Shown: positions 45,301 through 53,150 of the stretch, piece after piece
How positions within the stretch are numbered: position 1 is the stretch's first letter
Layout: every line of letters begins with the position of its first letter
Assembly (NCBI GenBank): GCA_022840405.1
Contig: JALHJR010000001.1
Location: 62,001 to 126,000 of the forward strand
Direction of reading: 5' to 3'
Length of the DNA: 64,000 bases
From: Tepidanaerobacter acetatoxydans_A
GTDB taxonomy: Bacteria > Bacillota > Thermosediminibacteria > Thermosediminibacterales > Tepidanaerobacteraceae
Translations under genes and position numbers: made by a program
The notes under the pieces: generated by a model
Seen by the model: the letters and a program-made list of their open reading frames with translations, nothing else
What the model was told of the DNA's origin: nothing
The model's database searches: none

Positions 45301-45426
45301 AAGCCAAATATACTTAATGTTGCTATGACAAGAGCAAAGTATCGGGTCGCAATTATTGGTGATAGTGATTTATGGCGAAAAGTTCCTAATTTTGATTCTG
45401 CATATAAAACCTTATGTAAAGTTTAG
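42319..45426 (+). CDS. large SF1 (Upf1/DNA2-like) helicase family protein
   Basis: 1035 residues. After an N-terminal region of about 290 residues that starts NYWYNLEFFSPFWPEK, the helicase core has NGPPGTGKTTLL (Walker A near 305), LGTLIIDEAGQATPYSALG (motif II near 750), VVGDPLQVEPVV (motif III), TIHTFQGKEANEVIIVLG (motif V) and NVAMTRAKYRVAIIGD (motif VI). Between motifs I and II lies a long helical, coiled-coil-rich insertion (about 480-640). AAGGTGGA precedes the ATG. AT-rich, stand-alone and followed by a broken gene remnant, it looks like accessory DNA. A phage-defence role is conceivable but unproven. Confidence 0.8.
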   Translation: MNETQKILNYWYNLEFFSPFWPEKTRDTLYINKPSNELPWIKKDDPRYIYDIYLGKIKSQDLIEDMLNSIGEKDEVIEKDNTQSCICAFKLRSDGTYVGDSFAISTFVWAVAKIIADKNLRTNFDIKEIDKLNNEINDFLISINNRLEYKDLEEIHAIVVEKISLKQNNNVFNVVINKKYAKKENGERKVKGEKLNGQEDERDDIDTSTGMLSSFYVSDINMIRQKIQNEDSIVKYIEALKRPITDRVEIDNNVSQMKKWLSPDKYPLGKWPSIYSPSLMQQIAINIGISDKKQLDNIFSVNGPPGTGKTTLLKEIIASHIVERAILLSNYQSPDDAFEQCRFDFPENEYLNYYYQPAAELNKYGIIVASNNNAAVENISKELPLAKDVKKSNTKLFNMDENKEIYFSDIAKTLMGNGEECWGLISACLGKKSNINELKQALWFNEDGVNLQQLYKGQLPDWKQAKDTFKNKYQEVLRYRMLIQEAAKNTNRHNLVTQEYENAKNEMNIAEDKMIEQQNLFNQALKEQESLKYQIEILEKNLILLNRRLGLFKRLFSFLFRKDPIVLQLKHTKHKIDTIAIKLTERNVRISHLQMLINTMTDTFEKAQRSFEEKEKLYLNSCAQIQKYKEQFGNNFADEEFWIDIQKNERSQIASPWTNKDYDTLREELFYYGLMLHKAFVLNSKSIKQNMNCLINMWNGSFYEKDKIAGYTHLINTLFLIVPVISTTFASVSTFLKYVDKKGLGTLIIDEAGQATPYSALGALWRTCKAIVVGDPLQVEPVVTVPKELSKKFAKEFKIEASYRAKEVSVQILADSINPYGGYREYSDGKMWLGCPLVVHRRCLDPMFSISNEIAYNNRMFKKSTGPEADVLLLLKRSIWIDIKGKENGNKDHFVQAQGDKTVEMVLSAFKLQDGFPNLYIISPFKTVANNIKSLLKKSLNKHYPDYNRNDIDEWVDKSCGTIHTFQGKEANEVIIVLGCDEKSGEGAAQWAGKKPNILNVAMTRAKYRVAIIGDSDLWRKVPNFDSAYKTLCKV

Positions 45427-45490
45427 AAGCAAAATATTGCTTGATTTAAAGATGAAGATTAAAATAAAAAAATAGCTTCTTAGCTTCTAA

Positions 45491-45669
45491 CGGTTACTCT
45501 TTTTATATCACTATTGTGTGTGCCATCAATTTGCATCAGCAATAGATGACAACGGAGAAATTCTTTATACCAAAGGCACCGAGTTTTTAGAAGACATATT
45601 TTTCCGATGCTTTTGGTTTCCGCACTGATTACCAGATTATTACTACGAAGATTATGAAAAAAATTTTTA
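45491..45669 (+). pseudogene. possible degraded gene remnant
   Basis: One frame reads ...FASAIDDNGEILYTKGTEFL..., meets TGA at about 45626, and then continues in the same frame as LPDYYYEDYEKNF before TAA. No start codon or ribosome site is visible. The hydrophilic, gene-like composition and the adjoining strong terminator suggest the 3' end of a lost gene. The family is not recognised. Confidence 0.3.
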
Positions 45670-45716
45670 AGAAAACAAAAACATAAAGAAAATACGCACT
45701 TTTAACGGCAGCTTCA

Positions 45717-45756
45717 AAGCCTGTAAATCCTTTTTAAGGATTTACAGGCTTTTTTG
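45717..45756 (+). terminator. strong rho-independent terminator
   Basis: AAGCCTGTAAATCC (45717-45730) and GGATTTACAGGCTT (45738-45751) with a 7-base loop and a following T-run. It isolates the phn operon from the helicase segment. Confidence 0.85.
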
Positions 45757-45854
45757 TATCTATGAAGTGTCAAAGATGGGATTATAATATCATTTTATTA
45801 TTGCTATTATGCAAGTATTTCTGATTTGCGGATAATGTTTACACGATTTTATTT

Positions 45855-45891
45855 TTTACAGAAATTTAACTTGTATTTGATGAACTTAACA
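45855..45891 (+). promoter_or_regulatory. candidate PHO box upstream of phnD
   Basis: TTTACA at 45855, TTAACT at 45866 and TTGATG at 45877 are spaced exactly 11 bases apart, with TTAACA at 45886 and another TTTACA at 45838. This resembles the TT(A/T/C)ACA repeats bound by PhoP in Firmicutes. The region is AT-rich, so chance matches are possible. The rest of the 524-base gap from 45427 holds the remnant and terminator listed above. Confidence 0.35.
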
Positions 45892-45950
45892 TCTAGACAA
45901 GTTAATATATATCTGAAAGTAAAACATAAAAATTTTTGGAGGTGTTTTAG

Positions 45951-46877
45951 ATGAAGTTAAACAAAATTACGGCAATCCTAGTTTTTGGCTTATTAATATT
46001 AGGCGTAATTGTTACCGGTTGCGGAAATGATTCGAATGCTTCCGGTAATACATCTGTGCCGAACGGTTGGCCTGAGGTATTAAGGTACAGCATCGTGCCG
46101 GGAGAAGGCGCCGAAAAAGTAGCTAAGACGACAAAACCCGTAGCGGAGGACCTTAGTAAATTCTTGGGCATAAAAGTTGAGGTATTTACACCTACGGATT
46201 ATACATCTGTTATAGAGGCTATGCGTACAAAGAACTTAGATATAGCCGAGTTCGGTCCGTTCTCATATATCATAGCCCATGAAAGGAGCGGAGCTGAGGT
46301 CTTTGCATTAGCCGCAAAAAGCCCGGAGGAGGCATTTTATAACAGCATTATCATAGTACCCGGTAATTCTGCCGCAAAAAGCCTAGATGACCTTAAGGGC
46401 AAGAAATTTCTCTTTGTAGATCCCGCGTCTACATCAGGCAATCTTTTCCCGCATTTCATGCTTGCAAAACATTTTGGGCTTAATGCAGCAGAGGACGTCG
46501 ACAAGCTCTTTTCTGCAGTATCATTTTCCGGAAGTCATGATGCATCCATACTGGCTATATCCAAGGGAGATGCTGATGGCGCCGGCGTATCCAGTTCAAT
46601 ATTAAAAAGCATGATAGATAGTGGGCAGATAAAGGAATCAGATGTAAAGATTTTAGAAAAATCCGATCCGATTCCCATAGATCCGACTGCGTACAGGAGT
46701 GATTTGCCGGAAGATCTGAAAGCAAAAATAAAAGAGTTTTTCCTAAGCTATAACAATGAAGAACTTTTTAAAGAAAAAGGAATAAACGGTTACTTTGAAA
46801 TAGGTGATTCTAATTACGATGTAGTGCGCGATGTTGCAGATACGCTGAAAATGAGTCCTGACGATCTATTAAAATAA
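45951..46877 (+). CDS. phnD: phosphonate ABC transporter binding lipoprotein
   Basis: A lipoprotein of 308 residues; the signal peptide ends at VIVTGCGND (Cys near 24). The fold is PhnD-type, with LRYSIVPGEGAEKVAKTTKPVAEDLSKFLG and IAEFGPFSYIIAHERSGAE, the latter typical of phosphonate binders, and LFVDPASTSGNLFPHFML. GGAGGTG precedes the ATG. First gene of the phosphonate operon; it captures phosphonates outside the membrane for PhnC/PhnE. Confidence 0.93.
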   Translation: MKLNKITAILVFGLLILGVIVTGCGNDSNASGNTSVPNGWPEVLRYSIVPGEGAEKVAKTTKPVAEDLSKFLGIKVEVFTPTDYTSVIEAMRTKNLDIAEFGPFSYIIAHERSGAEVFALAAKSPEEAFYNSIIIVPGNSAAKSLDDLKGKKFLFVDPASTSGNLFPHFMLAKHFGLNAAEDVDKLFSAVSFSGSHDASILAISKGDADGAGVSSSILKSMIDSGQIKESDVKILEKSDPIPIDPTAYRSDLPEDLKAKIKEFFLSYNNEELFKEKGINGYFEIGDSNYDVVRDVADTLKMSPDDLLK

Positions 46878-46892
46878 CGGGAAGTGATGTTC

Positions 46893-47630
46893 GTGCCAAT
46901 GTTACAGATCAAAAACCTAAAAAAGATATATGATGACGGTACCGAAGCATTAAAAGGTATAAACCTTGATGTAGAGAAAGGAGAGTTTGTGGCTATAATA
47001 GGCACCAGCGGAGCGGGAAAGAGCACACTGCTGCGCTGCATAAATCGTTTAGTGGAACCCACCGAGGGCGAGATTTATTTCAAAGGAGAAAATGTCACAA
47101 AAATCAATAACGGAAGACTAAAACAGATACGCAGGGAAATAGGCATGATATTTCAGGGCTTTAATCTTATACCGAGGGTTACAGTGCTGCAAAACGTGCT
47201 TAATGGCAGATTAGGATATACCGGCACGGTAAGAGGGTGCATAGGTTTATTTCCCGGCACAGATAGGGATTATGCAATAAAGACGCTATCAAGGCTTGGG
47301 CTTGATAATCAGATATATAAGAGAGTGGACGAACTTAGCGGTGGGCAGCAGCAAAGGGTAGGAATTGCCCGGTCTATTGTGCAAAACCCCAAACTGATTT
47401 TGGCCGATGAGCCCATTGCAAGTTTAGACCCTGTAACCTCTGAAAATATAATGGAGTATATTTATAAAATATGCTGCGAGGATGGTATAGCGTGCCTTAT
47501 AAACCTGCACCAGGTAGATTTTGCGAAAAAATACGCCACGAGAGTTATAGGCATCAAAAAAGGGAATAAGGTGTTTGACGGACCCACGAACACCTTGACA
47601 GATGATGATATCGCCTACATTTATCAGTAA
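46893..47630 (+). CDS. phnC: phosphonate ABC transporter ATP-binding protein
   Basis: An import ATPase with GTSGAGKSTLLRCINRLVEP (Walker A), QIRREIGMIFQGFNLIPRVTVLQNVLNGRLGY (typical of PhnC), LSGGQQQRVGIARSIVQ signature and LADEPIASLDPVTSENIM (Walker B). Around 246 residues. Several start codons are possible (46884, 46887, 46893, 46899); GGGAAG best fits 46893. It follows phnD by about 15 bases. Confidence 0.93.
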   Translation: MPMLQIKNLKKIYDDGTEALKGINLDVEKGEFVAIIGTSGAGKSTLLRCINRLVEPTEGEIYFKGENVTKINNGRLKQIRREIGMIFQGFNLIPRVTVLQNVLNGRLGYTGTVRGCIGLFPGTDRDYAIKTLSRLGLDNQIYKRVDELSGGQQQRVGIARSIVQNPKLILADEPIASLDPVTSENIMEYIYKICCEDGIACLINLHQVDFAKKYATRVIGIKKGNKVFDGPTNTLTDDDIAYIYQ

Positions 47631-47650
47631 ATTTTTTTGGAGATGAAAAA

Positions 47651-48424
47651 ATGGATCATATACTATTTAAAAAAGTACAAGGATATGTGGTTGTCGGACT
47701 TCTCATATCACTGACTGTATGGTCGCTGATAGGGAGCGGATTTTCGCTGGTTAAGCTGATTGACGGTATAGGAGAGATATTTAGATTTTTAAGCGCCGAG
47801 ATGCTGCCGCCTGACATATCAACGATGTTTGAAATTCTAAGTTCAGCCCTTGAGACAGTATACATGAGCATAGCGGCTCTTGGATTTTCCATAATTGTGG
47901 CATTTGTGCTTTCCTTTTTAGCCTCAAATGCCACCGCTCCCAATCGAGTGGTGCAGATTGTTGTAAGGGCCTTAGCCAACGTATTAAGGACGATACCTGA
48001 TATGGTATGGGTTCTTTTACTGGTGCCTTCTTATGGGCTTGGCACATTATCAGGCACTTTGGCACTGTTTGTAGCAGGAGTCAGCCTAACCACACGTTCT
48101 TTCGCAGAGGCTCTGGATGAAATAAACATCGGTCCCGTAGAAGCACTTAAGGCTGCAGGGGCAAACTGGTTTCAAGTGATGGCACAAGGAGTAATGCCGC
48201 AGTTTATGCCAGAGTTTGTAAGCTGGTCGCTGTTCGGTTTGGATACCAATATTAGAAGCTCGGCCATAATAGGGATGGTGGGCGGTGGCGGCCTTGGCTT
48301 TTTAATACAGTCTGATCTTAAGCTGTTTCGTTTTGGCAGGGTAACCACTAGTATAATGCTCATGATGTTAATATTTTTTGGGGTAGAGGCCCTGACTATT
48401 TTTATAAGAAGGAGGATATTATGA
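47651..48424 (+). CDS. phnE: phosphonate ABC transporter permease 1
   Basis: 257 residues with six predicted membrane helices. LANVLRTIPDMVWVLLLVPSYGLG and the EAA-loop-like EALKAAGANWFQVMAQGVMPQFMPEFVSW are characteristic of PhnE. TTGGAGATG precedes the ATG. It pairs with the second permease directly after it, whose ATG overlaps this gene's stop by four bases. Confidence 0.92.
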   Translation: MDHILFKKVQGYVVVGLLISLTVWSLIGSGFSLVKLIDGIGEIFRFLSAEMLPPDISTMFEILSSALETVYMSIAALGFSIIVAFVLSFLASNATAPNRVVQIVVRALANVLRTIPDMVWVLLLVPSYGLGTLSGTLALFVAGVSLTTRSFAEALDEINIGPVEALKAAGANWFQVMAQGVMPQFMPEFVSWSLFGLDTNIRSSAIIGMVGGGGLGFLIQSDLKLFRFGRVTTSIMLMMLIFFGVEALTIFIRRRIL

Positions 48425-49260
48425 ACTCAATTCAGGTTGATAAGAACTCAATCGCTAAATCGATAAGGTTAACCGGAGGCTCGGTAAAAACAAAACCCAA
48501 AAATAGTAAATATTTTTTATGGGCTTTAGGCATCGGGACGTTTGCATTTATATTTTCACTGCTGCAATTAAATATTGATTATACCAAGATCGTTTCAGGT
48601 ACGTCGGAGTTTGTAGCTATGTTTGCAAAGATGTTCCCACCGGATGCCAGCGACTGGCTTTCTGTAGTAGATTCAGCCGTTTTAACCTTTCAGATGACAT
48701 GGGTGGGTACCCTTTCGGCAGCAATATTTTCATATGTCATCGCATTCTTTGGTGCATCAAATATTACCCCAAATCCGGTCATCAAGGTTGCGGTGAGGGG
48801 CTTTGGGGCACTGATGAGGGCTATACCCGTTATGGTATGGGGCATTATATTTGTAGCTGCGGTAGGTTTAGGGCCTATGCCCGGCGTGATGGCATTGACC
48901 GTTCATAGTATGGGAATGCTTACAAAGGTATTTTCAGACTCCATAGAGGAAATAGACAACGGTGTTATAGAGGCCTTGAAGGCTGCAGGCGCAAACAAAA
49001 TCCAGATAATAACAAGAGGCGTTATACCGGCTACCTTCACATCGAGCTTATCGTGGTTTTTGCTGAGGTTGGACATAGATCTAAGATATTCAACTTTGTT
49101 GGGCATGGTGGGAGCAGGAGGTATAGGTTGGGAGCTCGTCTATTCGATGAGGAATTATAACCTTAACAGAGCCCTTTTTGTTACGCTGATAATATTTACT
49201 ATGCTGTTTACGTTAGAGATTATCAATAATTCCATCAAGAGAAAAATAATTAAAGTTTGA
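48421..49260 (+). CDS. phnE: phosphonate ABC transporter permease 2
   Basis: 279 residues, a PhnE paralogue with the same RAIPVMVWGIIFVAAVGLGPMPGV and EALKAAGANKIQIITRGVIP motifs, plus a longer N-terminal tail of about 35 residues before the first helix. Two distinct PhnE permeases in tandem are common in Firmicutes and form a heterodimeric channel. Its stop is TGA at 49258-49260, and the next gene's ribosome site overlaps it. Confidence 0.92.
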   Translation: MNSIQVDKNSIAKSIRLTGGSVKTKPKNSKYFLWALGIGTFAFIFSLLQLNIDYTKIVSGTSEFVAMFAKMFPPDASDWLSVVDSAVLTFQMTWVGTLSAAIFSYVIAFFGASNITPNPVIKVAVRGFGALMRAIPVMVWGIIFVAAVGLGPMPGVMALTVHSMGMLTKVFSDSIEEIDNGVIEALKAAGANKIQIITRGVIPATFTSSLSWFLLRLDIDLRYSTLLGMVGAGGIGWELVYSMRNYNLNRALFVTLIIFTMLFTLEIINNSIKRKIIKV

Positions 49261-49270
49261 GGTGATAATC

Positions 49271-49702
49271 TTGGAAAAGTCTAGGATTACAAGAATTACT
49301 GCAGAGTGTGATGCAGATAGGTTGAAGGATTGGGTTAAGGTCATAGAGAAAAACCATACAGTGTACAGGGTGCATGAACCGCAAAAGACACTGGTTATGA
49401 CAAAAGCCAGGGATTCTGCCGCATTTGATCCGTTTTATCTCGGCGAGATATTGTCGACGGAGTGCACGGTGAAAGTAGATGATAATACTGGCTTTGGTCT
49501 TATCCTGGGGGATCAGCCGGAAAGGGCATATATGATTGCAGTCATCGATGCTGCTTTTAATGGCAGATTGCCTGAAGTGGAAGACATTTTGCCGTCTATG
49601 ATGGATGAAGAAATAAAGATAGGCGAGAAACAGATAATGGAGTTTGCTAATTCTGAAAAAACAAGGGTGAATTTTGAAACGTCAGGTGATGTAAATGGAT
49701 GA
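49271..49702 (+). CDS. phnG: carbon-phosphorus lyase subunit PhnG
   Basis: A small subunit (about 143 residues) of the PhnGHIJ core that transfers phosphonate to ribose of ATP. TLVMTKARDSAAFDPFYLGEIL and FGLILGDQPERAYMIAVIDAAF match the PhnG pattern. The TTG at 49271 after GAGGTGATA is preferred over the GTG at 49262, which lies in the ribosome site. It overlaps phnH by eight bases. Confidence 0.88.
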   Translation: MEKSRITRITAECDADRLKDWVKVIEKNHTVYRVHEPQKTLVMTKARDSAAFDPFYLGEILSTECTVKVDDNTGFGLILGDQPERAYMIAVIDAAFNGRLPEVEDILPSMMDEEIKIGEKQIMEFANSEKTRVNFETSGDVNG

Positions 49703-50342
49703 TATTCAGATGGAAATATTTGATGATGTGTTTGATTCCCAGTATATATTTAGAAACATCTTGGATGCTATGGCCAGACCGGCGACAATTAAGAATATCA
49801 GCGACGTATCCACAAAACTATTTTCCGTAGAAGGCTTTGGCAAGACGGCCGCGGCTGTAGCTCTGACGCTCCTCGATGAATATACTAAATTTGCTGCTGC
49901 ATATAAGAATAAAGAAAGCGTGGAGCGATATATAAAGTGGAATACAAGGGCGCTGATTGAGAATATACCACATGCAGATTATATATTTGCGGATGCATCA
50001 GTAAATAAAAGTGAGATAACAGCCATATTCGATGAGGCCAAAAAGGGAAACCTCGTGCAGCCCGATGACAGTGCCACCCTGATAATAGAAGTGGATAAGA
50101 TAGAGGAAGGACAAGGGAACGATACTTTAAGCGTTAAGGCCAAAGGCCCAGGTATAGAGCACAGAAATATCTGCTCAATAAAAGGTTTATCGCCGCTATG
50201 GCTTGCAAAGAGGAATGAAATTATCTCGGAGTTTCCTATGGGCATTGATATGATTCTTGTTTCAGCGGACGGCAGTTTAATGGCACTGCCCAGAACAACG
50301 AAGGTAGAATTGGATAAAGGGTGGTTTTCATGGGATATGTAA
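49695..50342 (+). CDS. phnH: carbon-phosphorus lyase subunit PhnH
   Basis: 215 residues. SQYIFRNILDAMARPATI near the N-terminus is the PhnH signature (typically FR..L.AMA.PG), and the C-terminal GIDMILVSADGSLMALPRTTKVE matches the closing region of the family. Part of the cytoplasmic C-P lyase core complex, it overlaps both neighbours, so the core subunits are translated together. Confidence 0.88.
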   Translation: MDDIQMEIFDDVFDSQYIFRNILDAMARPATIKNISDVSTKLFSVEGFGKTAAAVALTLLDEYTKFAAAYKNKESVERYIKWNTRALIENIPHADYIFADASVNKSEITAIFDEAKKGNLVQPDDSATLIIEVDKIEEGQGNDTLSVKAKGPGIEHRNICSIKGLSPLWLAKRNEIISEFPMGIDMILVSADGSLMALPRTTKVELDKGWFSWDM

Positions 50343-51445
50343 TGGTTACCGGTGGAAAAGAGGCTGTAAAGCAGGCAGAAAAACTTGCCTCATATTACAG
50401 AGTACATGAGGCCGATGAGCCTTTGCGCATAGCGGAAATAAAAGCACAGATGAGGTTTATCGTGGACAGGGTTATGGGAGAGGGCGGGCTTTATTCGCCT
50501 GATTATGCTGCTTTGGCATTAAAGCAGGCCGAAGGGGACCCTATAGAGGCTGCTTTTCTCTTAAGGGCATACAGATCTACCCTTCCCAGGAATTTTATAT
50601 CCTGCGCCATAGATACCGATAAGATGCGAATAATAAGGCGGATATCCTCTGCTTTTAAAGATATACCCGGAGGTCAGATATTGGGGCCGACAAAAGATTA
50701 TATGCATCATTTGCTTGATTTCTCGCTGATGAATGAAAGTGATGATGATATCTCGTTGATGCGCTCTGAGTTTGAAGGGATCAAAGGAGATGTTGATGAT
50801 ATCAAATTTAAAAAGGTAGTGGAAATTCTTTCGGATAAAGGATATATGGCCAGACCGATAGAGGCCGAAGAATGCATAGAACCCTTTGATATAACCAGAG
50901 AGCATATGGTATTTCCTGCGCCCAGATCAGCCAGACTGCAGACATTGGCGAGAGGAGAAACCGGTGCAATGGTAGCTTTGGCTTATAGTTCGCTTAGAGG
51001 GTACGGAGTTGTACACGCTACAATCGGAGAGCTTAGGGTGGGATATGTGCCTGTTTATGTGAAATATCCTTATTCTGAAGAAGGAGAGGAAATATATATA
51101 GGGCAAATAATGGTTACAGAGGTTGAAACAATTAATTCGTTTACTCAAAATGAGGATAAAGGAAAACCGAAATTCGTTTTGGGCTATGGCCTTTGCTTTG
51201 GGCATAATGAAGCCAAGGGTATAGCCATGTCGCTGCTGGATCACTGTCTCAATGTAAAGGGGAATGCGCCGGTCCACAATGAAGAGTTTGTGCTCGTTCA
51301 TATTGACAGTATTGAGGCGTCAGGTTTTGTAAATCATCTGAAACTACCGCATTATGTTACATTTCAATCATCTTTGGACAGGATTAAAGAAGCACAAGAG
51401 CGAAGTGGGCTGCAGGAGGAGGATATAGATGTTGACACACTATAA
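50330..51445 (+). CDS. phnI: carbon-phosphorus lyase subunit PhnI (nucleosidase)
   Basis: About 371 residues. YVMVTGGKEAVKQAEKLA at the start, then FILSF-less but clear PhnI segments such as GYGVVHATIGELRVGYVPVYVKYP and FVLGYGLCFGHNEAKGIAMSLLD. PhnI cleaves adenine from ATP with PhnG/H/L to attach phosphonate at ribose C1. The ATG at 50330 after AAGGGTGG is preferred over the GTG at 50321. It overlaps phnH and phnJ. Confidence 0.92.
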   Translation: MGYVMVTGGKEAVKQAEKLASYYRVHEADEPLRIAEIKAQMRFIVDRVMGEGGLYSPDYAALALKQAEGDPIEAAFLLRAYRSTLPRNFISCAIDTDKMRIIRRISSAFKDIPGGQILGPTKDYMHHLLDFSLMNESDDDISLMRSEFEGIKGDVDDIKFKKVVEILSDKGYMARPIEAEECIEPFDITREHMVFPAPRSARLQTLARGETGAMVALAYSSLRGYGVVHATIGELRVGYVPVYVKYPYSEEGEEIYIGQIMVTEVETINSFTQNEDKGKPKFVLGYGLCFGHNEAKGIAMSLLDHCLNVKGNAPVHNEEFVLVHIDSIEASGFVNHLKLPHYVTFQSSLDRIKEAQERSGLQEEDIDVDTL

Positions 51446-52286
51446 TTATGCTTTTTTGGATGAAGGCTCAAAAAAGGAAATAAGGAGAAAGATACTCAAA
51501 GCTGTTGCCATTCCTGGTTATCAGGTTCCCTTCGCATCCAGAGAAATGCCTATAGCTAGAGGCTGGGGCACCGGGGGACTGCAGATTACACTATCGCTCT
51601 TGGGCCATAGAGACTGTGTCAAGGTAATAGACCAGGGAAGCGACGACAGCGTAAATGCGGTAAATATAAAAAAATTAATAGAGAATACCACTGATGTTCC
51701 CGCTACGGAGGATACTTGTAAGGCTACTATAATACAAACAAGACATCGTATACCTGAAGAGCCATTGAAGGATGATCAGATTATTGTGTTTCAGGTACCG
51801 CTTCCTGAACCTTTAAGGGAAGTGGAGGCTAGCGAAATCAAGACGAGGATAATGCATGCCGAAAAAAATTATAGCTCTATGTGGCTTAAACTATATGAAG
51901 ATATCGTTAAATGGGGGAGTGTGACTATCGGCAACAGCTATCCGTGCATGGTAAACGATAGGTATATCTTTAGCCCAAGCCCGATACCTAAATGGGATGT
52001 GCCAAAATTGAACCACGGCCATGCACTATATCTTTTTGGGGCCGGCCGCGAAAAAAAGGTATATGCTATACCGCCGTATACTGATGTAGTGCCGCTATCC
52101 TTTGAAGACTACCCCTTTGAGGTGGAGGATTTCAATGGAGCATCATGTAGACTGTGCGGCAGTTCAGATACATTTCTCAGTGAGATATATGACAGCATAA
52201 CCGGAGAAAAATATTACCAGTGTTCCGATACCTCCTTCTGTAAAAAGAGACAAAAAATAGGAAGTGATGCTGATGTTAAAGGTTGA
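51429..52286 (+). CDS. phnJ: carbon-phosphorus lyase PhnJ, radical SAM enzyme
   Basis: The radical-generating subunit that breaks the C-P bond, releasing an alkane and 5-phosphoribosyl 1,2-cyclic phosphate. Near the C-terminus the cysteines are spaced C-x2-C-x21-C-x5-C, the same spacing as in E. coli PhnJ, where three bind the [4Fe-4S] cluster and the last forms the thiyl radical. The N-terminal NYAFLDEGSKKEIRRKILKAVAIPGYQVPF is strongly conserved. 285 residues. GGAGGAGG precedes the ATG, inside the end of phnI. Confidence 0.95.
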   Translation: MLTHYNYAFLDEGSKKEIRRKILKAVAIPGYQVPFASREMPIARGWGTGGLQITLSLLGHRDCVKVIDQGSDDSVNAVNIKKLIENTTDVPATEDTCKATIIQTRHRIPEEPLKDDQIIVFQVPLPEPLREVEASEIKTRIMHAEKNYSSMWLKLYEDIVKWGSVTIGNSYPCMVNDRYIFSPSPIPKWDVPKLNHGHALYLFGAGREKKVYAIPPYTDVVPLSFEDYPFEVEDFNGASCRLCGSSDTFLSEIYDSITGEKYYQCSDTSFCKKRQKIGSDADVKG

Positions 52287-53136
52287 AAAATGTGTTGGTA
52301 TGAAGGAAAGCATAGAAGAAAAGCCACTTTTAAAGATAGATAGCTTGAGCAAAAGATATGGTTATGGATGCACTTACTGCAGCGGCGCAGAAGTACATGA
52401 GTGCAAAATATGTAAAAGCGTATGGGCGTGCAGAGATATTTCACTTGAACTGTATCCCGGTGAAATACTGGGGATAGTCGGTGAGAGCGGTTCAGGCAAG
52501 AGCACCCTTGTGAAATGTATATATTTTGACGAAGAAACGACCACAGGCGAGATGTATCTATCCATATATAAAGATGGTAAAGCGAATCTTTTCAATGAAT
52601 CAAGCCAGAACAAAAGGTATATACGCGACCATATTATGGGCATGGTATATCAGAATCCGTGGATGGGGCTTAAAATGTGGATAACCAGCAGCGGCAACAT
52701 TGCAGAAAAGCTGATAGCTGCTAATAATTATAATGTTGGCAGTATAAGGGAAAGAGTGTTTACGCTTTGGGACAAGGTAGAAATGCCCATGCCTAGAGTA
52801 GATGAGATACCGTCTAAATTTAGCGGTGGTATGCAGCAGAGAGTGCAGATAGCAAAAGCGCTGGCAAACAATCCGCCAATAGTGCTGTTGGACGAGGTTA
52901 CAACGGGACTTGACCTATCGGTTCAGGCACGAGTGCTTGACCTATTAAGGAGAATACAGCAGGAGCTTAATATCTCGATGATAATAATATCTCATGACCT
53001 CGGCGTTATAAGGACATTAGCCGACAGAACCATTGTGATGAGATCCGGAAGAATAATAGAAAGCGGTCTTACCGATCAAGTATTAGAGGATCCCCAGCAT
53101 CCGTATACTCAACTTCTTGTAAGATCATTATTGTAA
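52273..53136 (+). CDS. phnK: C-P lyase system ATP-binding protein PhnK
   Basis: An ABC-type ATPase that docks on the C-P lyase core rather than a transporter. GESGSGKSTLVKC (Walker A), FSGGMQQRVQIAKAL (signature) and LLDEVTTGLDLSVQARVLDLLRRIQQE (Walker B; DEVT where most have DEPT). Before Walker A lie two CxxC pairs (CTYC and CKIC), a zinc-ribbon-like insert known from many non-enterobacterial PhnK proteins. The start is uncertain between 52264, 52273 and 52300; AGGAAG favours 52273. It overlaps phnJ. Confidence 0.92.
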   Translation: MLKVEKCVGMKESIEEKPLLKIDSLSKRYGYGCTYCSGAEVHECKICKSVWACRDISLELYPGEILGIVGESGSGKSTLVKCIYFDEETTTGEMYLSIYKDGKANLFNESSQNKRYIRDHIMGMVYQNPWMGLKMWITSSGNIAEKLIAANNYNVGSIRERVFTLWDKVEMPMPRVDEIPSKFSGGMQQRVQIAKALANNPPIVLLDEVTTGLDLSVQARVLDLLRRIQQELNISMIIISHDLGVIRTLADRTIVMRSGRIIESGLTDQVLEDPQHPYTQLLVRSLL

Positions 53137-53150
53137 AGGAGGAGAATAAA

